From contig SFDE01000005.1 of the NCBI GenBank assembly GCA_004558805.1, forward strand, positions 43,630 to 107,629: 64,000 bases of DNA, in the 5' to 3' direction. Positions within the stretch are counted from its first letter, which is position 1. Every line of letters starts with the position of its first letter. Below the pieces are notes generated by a model. That model did no database searches. It had not been told where the DNA came from and saw only the letters and a list, made by a program, of their open reading frames with translations. Source of the DNA: Faecalibacterium prausnitzii (GTDB lineage Bacteria; Bacillota; Clostridia; Oscillospirales; Ruminococcaceae). Of the stretch, positions 44,608-53,036 are shown in pieces. The translations under genes were made by a program, and so were the position numbers.

Positions 44608-45942
44608 TTATTCCTCTGCGGACTCCGGCAGCCGTGCCGTCACCGGCTTGCCCGGCTCGTTGTCCAGTTCCAGCAAGGTGGCGGCGGTTGCCTCGTCCAG
44701 CGTCTGCACCGCACGGAGCTTGCGGCTGATGGCACGGCTGCGGACCCCGATGAGATTATCCAGTTCCTCGTCTGTCTGGCGCAGCCGCTGCTGCATCTTG
44801 GCAAGCCCCTGTCCAAACTTGTCAAACTCGGTCTTGACGGCTCCCAGAAGCTGCCACACCTCTCCGGAACGCTTCTGGATGGCAAGGGTCTTGAAGCCCA
44901 TCTGCAGGCTGTTCAGCAATGCCGCCATGGTGCTGGGACCTGCCACGTTTACCTGATAGTCCCGCTGCAGCACTTCCAGCAGACCGGCGTTTACCACCTC
45001 GGCGTACAGTCCCTCAAAGGGCAGAAACAGGATGCCAAAGGCGGTGGTATAGGGCGGTTCCACGTACTTTTGCCGGATGTCTTTTGCCTCGCTGCGGAGC
45101 ACCAGCTCCAGAGCGTGGCGGGCGTTTTCCACCGCCTGAGCATCCCCGGACGCCTGAGCATCCTGCAAATGGGCGTAGGTGTCCCCGGGGAACTTGGAGT
45201 CGATGGGCAGCCAGACTGTGCCGCCATCGGTGCCGGGCATTTTGATGGCGTACTCCACCCGCTGGGTGCTGCCGGGGATGGTCGCCACGTTGGTATCGTA
45301 CTGCTCCGGCGCAAGGATTTCTTCCAGGATCGCCCCCAGCTGGATCTCTCCCAGAATGCCCCGGGTCTTGACACCGGAAAGCACCTGCTTCAGCCCGCCC
45401 ACATCTGCGGCAAGGCTCTGCATCTCGCCCAGACCCTTATACACCTGCTCCAGCTGCTGGTTCACCGCCTTAAAGCTCTCGGTGACCCGCTTTTGCAAAG
45501 CGTCCTGCAGCTGCTCGTCCACCGTGCGGCGGATCTCATCCAGTTTCTCGGCGTTCTGGGTCTGCATGGCGGCAATGCTTTCTGCCAATGTCTTGCGCAT
45601 CTCCTCCAGCTTCCGGGCATTGGACGCCTCCAGTCCCTGCAGCCGCTGCTCCATGGTCTGCTGCTGGTTTGCCTGCCCGCTGGAAAGGGTGGCACTCATG
45701 CCCTGCACGGCGGTCTGCAGGGTCTCGCTGATGCCCCGCATCGCCGTGTAGTTCTGCTGTGCCAGCTCTGCCTGCTTCTGTTCCAGTGCCTTCTGCTGCG
45801 CCTCCAGCTGCTGCTGCAGCCACGCTTTCAGCTCCTCATCGTCCCGCTGCTGTCCGGGTCTTGCAGAGCGGTACAGCAGCAACGCCTGCAAAAGGCAGAT
45901 CACCACCAGAAGCACCGTGTACAATCCGGCAAAAAATCCCAT
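44608..45942 (-). CDS. rmuC: DNA recombination protein RmuC
   Basis: A 444-residue RmuC homologue. One N-terminal TM (3-20), a long Gln/Ala-rich coiled coil (about 30-185), then the RmuC nuclease-like domain with TRGILGEIQLGAILEEIL, WLPIDSKFPGDTYAHL and FGILFLPFEGLYAEVVNAGL, ending in KFGQGLAKMQQRLRQ. RmuC limits inversions at short inverted repeats and anchors at the membrane. The coiled coil shows an internal heptad-like Gln pattern. Monocistronic. Confidence 0.95.
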   Translation of the reverse strand: MGFFAGLYTVLLVVICLLQALLLYRSARPGQQRDDEELKAWLQQQLEAQQKALEQKQAELAQQNYTAMRGISETLQTAVQGMSATLSSGQANQQQTMEQRLQGLEASNARKLEEMRKTLAESIAAMQTQNAEKLDEIRRTVDEQLQDALQKRVTESFKAVNQQLEQVYKGLGEMQSLAADVGGLKQVLSGVKTRGILGEIQLGAILEEILAPEQYDTNVATIPGSTQRVEYAIKMPGTDGGTVWLPIDSKFPGDTYAHLQDAQASGDAQAVENARHALELVLRSEAKDIRQKYVEPPYTTAFGILFLPFEGLYAEVVNAGLLEVLQRDYQVNVAGPSTMAALLNSLQMGFKTLAIQKRSGEVWQLLGAVKTEFDKFGQGLAKMQQRLRQTDEELDNLIGVRSRAISRKLRAVQTLDEATAATLLELDNEPGKPVTARLPESAEE

Positions 45943-45970
45943 TTTTATCTCCCCATTCGTATTAAAATCA

Positions 45971-46003
45971 CAAAATCCGCATCCCGAACGCTGCAGGATG
46001 CGG
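45971..46003 (-). terminator. Terminator of the transglutaminase-like gene
   Basis: Minus strand CCGCATCC pairs with GGATGCGG around TGCAGCGTTCG, then ATTTTGTGATTTT. It starts a few bases after the stop codon at 46011. Confidence 0.82.
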
Positions 46004-46010
46004 AAGGTCT

Positions 46011-47474
46011 TTAAAGTTCCTGATACTCCAGAGTCTGCTGCTGGGTGACCACCTGTGCGCCGTAGAGACCGACGCCGTCCACCTCCATCTCGCCTACCTG
46101 ATTGTCACAGGGGTCGGCACGGAAGGAGCACATGGGCGGGTCAAAGGGGGCGCAGAGGGCACGGTTTGCCACCATGCGTCCGGTGTCCAGATTGCCAAAG
46201 TAGTGCAGACGCATCTCCTCGTTGCCGGCACGTGCCATGGAGGCACCGGCGGAACAGTCGGCGTACATCCAGCCCTTGGGGGCAATGTAGAACATCGCCC
46301 AGTCGTGGCAGCCTGCCAGCTCCGGACGTGCCACCAGTCCGCTCTGCCACTGTGCCGGGATGCCTGCAAGGCGGCACAGCACGATAAAGGTCGCTGCCAT
46401 GACACCGCAGTCTCCCCGGCGGTTCCGGGCGCAGTGGTCCGTGATGTTCTCATGGACAAAGTACATGGGCTGGAAGTGGTAGTGCACGTTGAGGGTGACA
46501 TAATCGTAGATCCGCTTTGCCTTTTCTACCGGGTCGGTGACCCCTGCAGTGAGCTGAGCCGCAAGGGCACGGAGGTAGGGGGTAAAGGCAAGGTGGGGCA
46601 GCTGCTCCTGCGTGTCAAAGTCCGGCTGCACCGGGTCTGCCGTCACTGCCAGCGGGTCCGCATAGTAGGCGGTGCTGCAGTAGCTGTAGGTCGCCCCAAA
46701 CCGGCAGTTCTCCGCAAGGTCTGCCTCCCAGTAGGCGGTGCGCTGCAAGGCGTCCTCCGGGGCGATGTGGGCGGGGGTCCGGGTAAAGCTGTCCAGCCGG
46801 ATGTCACTCTGTGCCGGGCAGGCTGCCGGCAGAGGCAGCCAGACCTTTACATGGACGGCGCTGCGTCCCTGTGCCTTTGCCTGTGCCAGAGCGGAGGCAA
46901 AGGTCTCCTCCGACATACCGATGCTGGTCTGCAGGGTGATGCGGGCGCTTGCCTTGCCGGTAGTCATCATTTTGTGACGCTGTTCCGTGTACCGGTCCCA
47001 GCTGCGCTCCGGCGCAGGCGGGTCCAGCTGACGTGCCGCCAGATCCGGGTGGGTGGCAATGAGGGTCTCGGCAAAGCGGCTGATGTACCGTTTTTCGCCC
47101 CGGACGAACCGCCAGTCCATCTGACCGGCACGGTCCAGCGCCCGGAACTCCTCTTCGGTAAAGTCCCGCAGCAGAGCCTGCAGCTGCTGCAATGCCTGCT
47201 GCCCGGTCCAGCAGTATTCCTGGGGCAGGCGGCGCAGGATCTCCCGCTGTGCCAGCAGAGCGTCCCGCATCCGGTCCACACCCCGGGGGGTGGGATTTTC
47301 CGGCAATGCCCCTGCCGGGGTGCCGGGCTGGTTCTGGCTCCTGGTCCAGTCCTCCGCAAGGCAGTCGTCGATCCGCTGGATCGCTTCCTCGTAATATCCC
47401 GCCTCCTTCAGGCGGCGGATGTCGTCCGGCAGGTCCAGACCCAGAGCTTCAAAGCAGGTGTTCATGTCTTTCAT
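46011..47474 (-). CDS. Transglutaminase-like domain protein
   Basis: A 487-residue protein without signal peptide or TM. An N-terminal helical region (1-200, with AEDWTR and a repeated Leu/Gln pattern) precedes a beta-rich middle and a C-terminal transglutaminase-like core with the full triad: Cys356 in RRGDCGVMAA, His390 in GCHDWAM and Asp406 in MYADCSAG. Such proteins are often cysteine proteases or of unknown activity. ATG 47474 follows GGGAGG; a long upstream in-frame extension lacks signals. It follows the SGNH gene by 104 bases on the same strand and may be co-transcribed. Confidence 0.87.
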   Translation of the reverse strand: MKDMNTCFEALGLDLPDDIRRLKEAGYYEEAIQRIDDCLAEDWTRSQNQPGTPAGALPENPTPRGVDRMRDALLAQREILRRLPQEYCWTGQQALQQLQALLRDFTEEEFRALDRAGQMDWRFVRGEKRYISRFAETLIATHPDLAARQLDPPAPERSWDRYTEQRHKMMTTGKASARITLQTSIGMSEETFASALAQAKAQGRSAVHVKVWLPLPAACPAQSDIRLDSFTRTPAHIAPEDALQRTAYWEADLAENCRFGATYSYCSTAYYADPLAVTADPVQPDFDTQEQLPHLAFTPYLRALAAQLTAGVTDPVEKAKRIYDYVTLNVHYHFQPMYFVHENITDHCARNRRGDCGVMAATFIVLCRLAGIPAQWQSGLVARPELAGCHDWAMFYIAPKGWMYADCSAGASMARAGNEEMRLHYFGNLDTGRMVANRALCAPFDPPMCSFRADPCDNQVGEMEVDGVGLYGAQVVTQQQTLEYQEL

Positions 47475-47578
47475 ATCTGTATCCTCCCTATTTTGCGGCG
47501 GCGGAGGATCCGCCGTCGGTGATCCGGTCCCGGCATCGGTAAGATGCTGCGGGGCGCATCGTCCAATGGAAACCGGTC

Positions 47579-48604
47579 TTATTCCGGGCTGTAGGCACTG
47601 CCCATGATCCAGGCATTGTCGGCGGAATACTTTGCATGGTTGCGCAGGTAGGTGACCCACGCACCGTAGCCGTTGCCGGCGGTAAGGTGCACCCCGTCCG
47701 GGGCGGCAATCATCTCTTTCAGGTTGCCCTCGCCGTCTGCAAAAGTCTCCCACAGGTCCAGATACACACAGCCCTTGCTGACAGCAAGCTGTGCCAGCTG
47801 CTGGTTGACGTTCTGGAGCACGTCCGAGGCAAGACCGGGCTTTTCGGCAGCGGCGGCGGGACGCACCGGGGGCACCGACTGCACATAGATCACGCAGTCC
47901 TGCCCCAGCGTCTGGCGCAGGGTGTCCAGCATCTGCCCGTAGTAGGCAAGGAACCGATCTGCTGCACCCAGCGTGGTAAGGGTGTTGGTGCCCAGCAGGA
48001 TATACAGCTTTTTGGGCTGGGCGGCGGCAAGGACGTCCAGTGCCACCTCTTTGCCCCGGGTGGAGCTTTTGACCGACGCCCGGTTGACGATGGCATCGGG
48101 ACCCACACCGGTGTAGCCGCAGATCAGCGCACCGCCCAGATTGATCTTGTAGTCCGAGAAGCCCACGGTCAGGCTGTCTCCCAGAAATGCGGCGTCCGCA
48201 AAATAGCTCAGGTCCACCTGTCCGCAGGCGGGCTGGCGGATCACGCTGGCATCGTATGCTTTAACGGTATACGCTCCGGCGCTCTGCCGTGCCGGACCAA
48301 AGCTTTCCAGCTGCACCGCCTGTGCCGTGCCGGAGCTGCCGGTACTGTCGGCTTCCCCGGTGCTCTCGCTGCCCGGGGTGCTGTTGCCTTCCATGGGCAG
48401 CGGGGCAAGGATGTTCTGGGCAATGCCGCTGGCGTTGGTCTGGGGGGTGTCGATGCTGCCTGCGGCGCCGCTTTCCAGAATGGCAGTGATGGCGTAGGCA
48501 AGGATCAAAATGGCGATCACTACCCCCAAAAGACGCAGTTTGTCGCCTGCCCCCCTGCGGCGTCGGGGACGGGAGGAGGAATGATATTCGTGTGAAATAC
48601 CCAT
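47579..48604 (-). CDS. Membrane-anchored SGNH/GDSL hydrolase
   Basis: A 341-residue protein with a basic cytoplasmic start (SRPRRRRGAG), one TM (about 24-43), a low-complexity Ser/Thr/Gly linker (50-100) and an extracytoplasmic SGNH domain: Ser144 in FLGDSLTVGF, Gly near GVGPDAI, Asn in LLGTNTLTTLG and Asp/His in PDGVHLTAGNGYG. These enzymes deacylate cell-wall polymers or lipids; the substrate is unknown. Start chosen at ATG 48604 (MGISHEYHSS); upstream frame has no site. Promoter at 48677-48705. Confidence 0.87.
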   Translation of the reverse strand: MGISHEYHSSSRPRRRRGAGDKLRLLGVVIAILILAYAITAILESGAAGSIDTPQTNASGIAQNILAPLPMEGNSTPGSESTGEADSTGSSGTAQAVQLESFGPARQSAGAYTVKAYDASVIRQPACGQVDLSYFADAAFLGDSLTVGFSDYKINLGGALICGYTGVGPDAIVNRASVKSSTRGKEVALDVLAAAQPKKLYILLGTNTLTTLGAADRFLAYYGQMLDTLRQTLGQDCVIYVQSVPPVRPAAAAEKPGLASDVLQNVNQQLAQLAVSKGCVYLDLWETFADGEGNLKEMIAAPDGVHLTAGNGYGAWVTYLRNHAKYSADNAWIMGSAYSPE

Positions 48605-48676
48605 GGTCTGTGTTCCAGCTTTCTGATTTTTATGGCAAAGGACAGGTTTTCCGGTCCAGTTTCTTTGTGCCACACC

Positions 48677-48745
48677 ATTTTAGCATAATTTTTTTGCCTG
48701 TGCAACCAATTGGGTCTTGCATACAACAGGCAAAACAGTTACAAT
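48677..48745. promoter_or_regulatory. Divergent promoters of the SGNH and first PFK genes
   Basis: Minus strand: -35 TTGCAC (48705-48700), 17 bases, -10 TAAAAT (48682-48677). Plus strand: -35 TTGCAT (48717-48722), 17 bases, -10 TACAAT (48740-48745). The -35 boxes are only 11 bases apart. The remaining plus-strand leader to 48949 (about 200 bases) shows no structure I could name; with these boxes it accounts for the 345-base gap. Confidence 0.72.
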
Positions 48746-48949
48746 AGGGACGTAGCAGATTTTGCGCATTTTACAAAAAGCAAATGCACATGCTGCTCCA
48801 TTTTTGTATCACTTGCAACCCAGGCTTTGTTTTTCGTCCCGGTCCGGGCGCAGTGCAGGGCATCCGGTCCCTTGGAAAAGGACAGTGGGAAAAGTCGGCA
48901 GCTGGTGGTGCAGAAGGTAAAATTTGGAACAAATAAGAAGGAGGTTCTC

Positions 48950-50179
48950 ATGACCAAAGCCAAAAACGTCATTATTGGTCAGAGCGGCGGTCCCACCGCC
49001 GTCATCAACTCCAGCCTTGCCGGTGTCTACAAAGCCGCCTGCAGTCTGGGTGCCGAAAAAGTCTACGGCATGAAATACGGCATCGAGGGACTGCTCAAGG
49101 AGGAGCTGCTGGATCTGAATGCGCTGCTGGGAGATCGCCTGAGCATTGAACTGCTCAAGCGCACCCCCTCCAGCTATCTGGGCAGCTGCCGGTACAAGCT
49201 GCCGGATCCGGACACCGACCCCGCTCCCTTTGTCAAGCTGTTCAGCCTGTTTGACAAATACGAGATCTTTGCGGTGTTCTACATCGGCGGCAACGACTCT
49301 ATGGACACCATCGCCAAACTTTCCCGCTATGGCGAGCGGGTAGGAAGTCCGGTGCGGTTCATCGGTGTGCCCAAGACCATCGACAACGACCTTTGCCTCA
49401 CCGACCACACCCCCGGTTACGGCTCGGCGGCAAAGTACATTGCCACCATCCTCAAGGAAGTCATCCGGGATTCTTCGGTGTACGACATCCGCAGCGTGAC
49501 GGTGGCGGAGATCATGGGTCGTCACGCCGGCTGGCTTGCCGGTGCCGCCTGCCTTGCCGGGGGCGATGACTGCGAGGGTCCGGACCTGATCCTGCTGCCG
49601 GAAGTGCCCTTTGACCCGGACCGGTTCCTTACCAAGGTGGACCAGCTGCAGCGGGTAAAATCCAATGTGATCATCGCCGCCAGCGAGGGCGTCAAGACCG
49701 CCGACGGCACCTACCTGTGCGATCTGGTGTCCACCGCCGGGCAGCTGGACGCCTTTGGACACAAGGCGATCCTCAGCGGCACCAGCCGGTATCTGTCGGA
49801 CCTGATTCACGACAACCTCCACTGCAAGAGCCGCGCCATTGAGTTTTCCACCCTGCAGCGCTGCGCCAGCCATCTGGCAAGCCGCACCGATGTGAACGAG
49901 GCATATGCCGCAGGCGGTGCTGCCGCTGCCGCCGCCTTTGCCGGTGAGACCGGGCGTATGATCGCTCTGGAGCGGATCTCCAGCTACCCCTACCAGTGCA
50001 TCACCCGGTCTGTGGATGTGCAGCAGGTAGCAAATCTGGAAAAGAAGGTGCCGCTGGAGTGGATCTCCGAGGACGGTATGCAGGTCACTGCAGCATTTGA
50101 AGAGTACGCACGTCCTCTGATCCTGGACGAGGTGACTCCCGTCTATGTCAACGGCACCCCCCGTCACATCCACCTGTAA
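48950..50179 (+). CDS. 6-phosphofructokinase, PPi-type signature (copy 1)
   Basis: A 409-residue PfkA-superfamily enzyme phosphorylating fructose 6-phosphate. GQSGGPTAVINSSLAGV opens the fold, the phosphate-donor loop reads FYIGGNDSMDT with Asp116 where ATP enzymes have Gly, and the catalytic loop is GVPKTIDND with Lys142, Asp145 and Asp147. Asp after GGN and Lys in PKTIDND mark PPi-dependent enzymes. Asn115 replaces the usual Asp of GGDD, a variant seen in a long-form subgroup. ATG 48950 follows GAAGGAGG; the long upstream in-frame extension is leader. Followed after 87 bases by a close paralogue. Confidence 0.93.
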   Translation: MTKAKNVIIGQSGGPTAVINSSLAGVYKAACSLGAEKVYGMKYGIEGLLKEELLDLNALLGDRLSIELLKRTPSSYLGSCRYKLPDPDTDPAPFVKLFSLFDKYEIFAVFYIGGNDSMDTIAKLSRYGERVGSPVRFIGVPKTIDNDLCLTDHTPGYGSAAKYIATILKEVIRDSSVYDIRSVTVAEIMGRHAGWLAGAACLAGGDDCEGPDLILLPEVPFDPDRFLTKVDQLQRVKSNVIIAASEGVKTADGTYLCDLVSTAGQLDAFGHKAILSGTSRYLSDLIHDNLHCKSRAIEFSTLQRCASHLASRTDVNEAYAAGGAAAAAAFAGETGRMIALERISSYPYQCITRSVDVQQVANLEKKVPLEWISEDGMQVTAAFEEYARPLILDEVTPVYVNGTPRHIHL

Positions 50180-50266
50180 CCTGTATTTCCTTTCCCCCGT
50201 CTGTTTTCGTGCACCTGCACGTTAATAATAAGCCGAAACAGAAAAAACAAAAAAGGAGAAATCATC

Positions 50267-51499
50267 ATGGGTAAAAATGCAATCGTTGGTCAGTCTGGCG
50301 GTCCTACTTCCGTCATCAATGCAAGCCTTGCAGGCGTCTTTGAGAGCTGCAAGAGCCGGGGCGCAGAGATCGTCTACGGTATGCGCAACGGCGTTGCCGG
50401 GCTGCTGGAGGAGCGGGTGGTGGACCTTTCCACCGTGCTGACCGATGATCTGGACATCGAGCTGCTGAAGCGCACCCCCTCCAGTTTCCTGGGCAGCTGC
50501 CGCTACAAGCTGCCGGACTGGCATGAGGACGAGGCAGTGTACAAGAAGCTGTTTGCCATCCTTGAAAAGTTGGACATCGGCTACTTCTTTTACATCGGCG
50601 GCAACGACTCCATGGACACCATCGGCAAGCTGGCAGACTACGGCGCCCGCATCAACAGCGACATCCGCTTTATGGGCGTGCCCAAGACCATTGACAACGA
50701 CCTGATGGTCACCGACCACACCCCCGGTTACGGCTCTGCGGCTAAGTACATCGGCGTGGTGATGAAGGAGATCATCCGGGATGCTACGGTCTACGGCACC
50801 AAGTACGTCACCGTGGTGGAGATCATGGGACGCAACGCCGGCTGGCTGACCGCTGCCGCCGCTCTTGCCAAGAGCGACGACTGCGAGGGCGTGGATATGA
50901 TCTGCCTGCCCGAGGTCCCCTTCAACGTGGATCACTTCATCGAGAAGGTCCGGGTCATGCAGGAAAAGAAGCCCAGCATCGTTATTGCAGTCTCCGAAGG
51001 CGTCAAGCTGGAGGACGGTCGCTATGTCTGTGAGCTGGCAGATGATGTCCACGCCGTGGACGCCTTTGGTCACAAGGCACTGACCGGCACCGCCCGGTTC
51101 CTTGCCAACGTGGTGGCGCGGAATCTGGACACCAAGACCCGCTGCATCGAGCTTTCCACCCTGCAGCGCTGCGCCGGTCATCTGACCAGCCGCACCGACA
51201 TCACCGAGGCGTATCAGGTGGGCGGTGCCGCAGCAAAGGCAGCCTTTGAGGGGGTCACCGGGCAGATGGTGGCGCTGAAGCGCATCTCCAACAGCCCCTA
51301 CCAGTGCACCACCGAGCTGCATCCCATCAGCGAAGTGGCAAATCTGGAAAAGAAGGTACCCCTGAGCTGGATGAACGAGAATCACACCCAGATGACCGAG
51401 GATTTCCTTGCCTACGCCCGCCCGCTGATCCAGGCAGAGCTGACCCCGCTGTATATTGCCGGTCTGCCCCACCACATCTACATGAAGGATCAGGAGTGA
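50267..51499 (+). CDS. 6-phosphofructokinase, PPi-type signature (copy 2)
   Basis: A 410-residue paralogue, similar to copy 1 over its whole length. It keeps FYIGGNDSMDT and GVPKTIDND and the tail KKVPLSWMNENHTQ. The N-terminal MGKNAIVGQSGGPTSVINAS and the middle (MGRNAGWLTAAAAL, for MGRHAGWLAGAACL in copy 1) show moderate divergence, so the duplication is old and both are likely active or one is regulatory. Start after AAAAAGGAG. A hairpin CGTGCA/TGCACG lies in the gap. A terminator follows. Confidence 0.93.
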   Translation: MGKNAIVGQSGGPTSVINASLAGVFESCKSRGAEIVYGMRNGVAGLLEERVVDLSTVLTDDLDIELLKRTPSSFLGSCRYKLPDWHEDEAVYKKLFAILEKLDIGYFFYIGGNDSMDTIGKLADYGARINSDIRFMGVPKTIDNDLMVTDHTPGYGSAAKYIGVVMKEIIRDATVYGTKYVTVVEIMGRNAGWLTAAAALAKSDDCEGVDMICLPEVPFNVDHFIEKVRVMQEKKPSIVIAVSEGVKLEDGRYVCELADDVHAVDAFGHKALTGTARFLANVVARNLDTKTRCIELSTLQRCAGHLTSRTDITEAYQVGGAAAKAAFEGVTGQMVALKRISNSPYQCTTELHPISEVANLEKKVPLSWMNENHTQMTEDFLAYARPLIQAELTPLYIAGLPHHIYMKDQE

Positions 51500-51531
51500 T
51501 CTCTCCTTTTTGCGTTTTCTGAGGCATAGTA

Positions 51532-51565
51532 AAAGCCCGTCCGAGTTAACGCCCGGACGGGCTTT
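51532..51565. terminator. Bidirectional terminator after the PFK pair
   Basis: AAAGCCCGTCCG pairs with CGGACGGGCTTT around AGTTAACGCC; GTTTATTT follows on the plus strand and TACTATG on the minus strand. It ends the PFK transcript and sits 24 bases after the convergent dehydratase gene. Confidence 0.85.
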
Positions 51566-51588
51566 GTTTATTTACCGGGAAATGCCGC

Positions 51589-52905
<1,317 letters not shown>

Positions 52906-53036
52906 AGGTTCCTCCTATGTTTCTCTGAACAAGATAGCTCCTGCAAAAGCCTTCACCCCTTGGGGACGGATCTCCCCGGTGCGGGGAGAGTCTGTCCCGT
53001 CCGGGGCAAGGCCTTCTGCCTATCTCAAAGTTTCTT

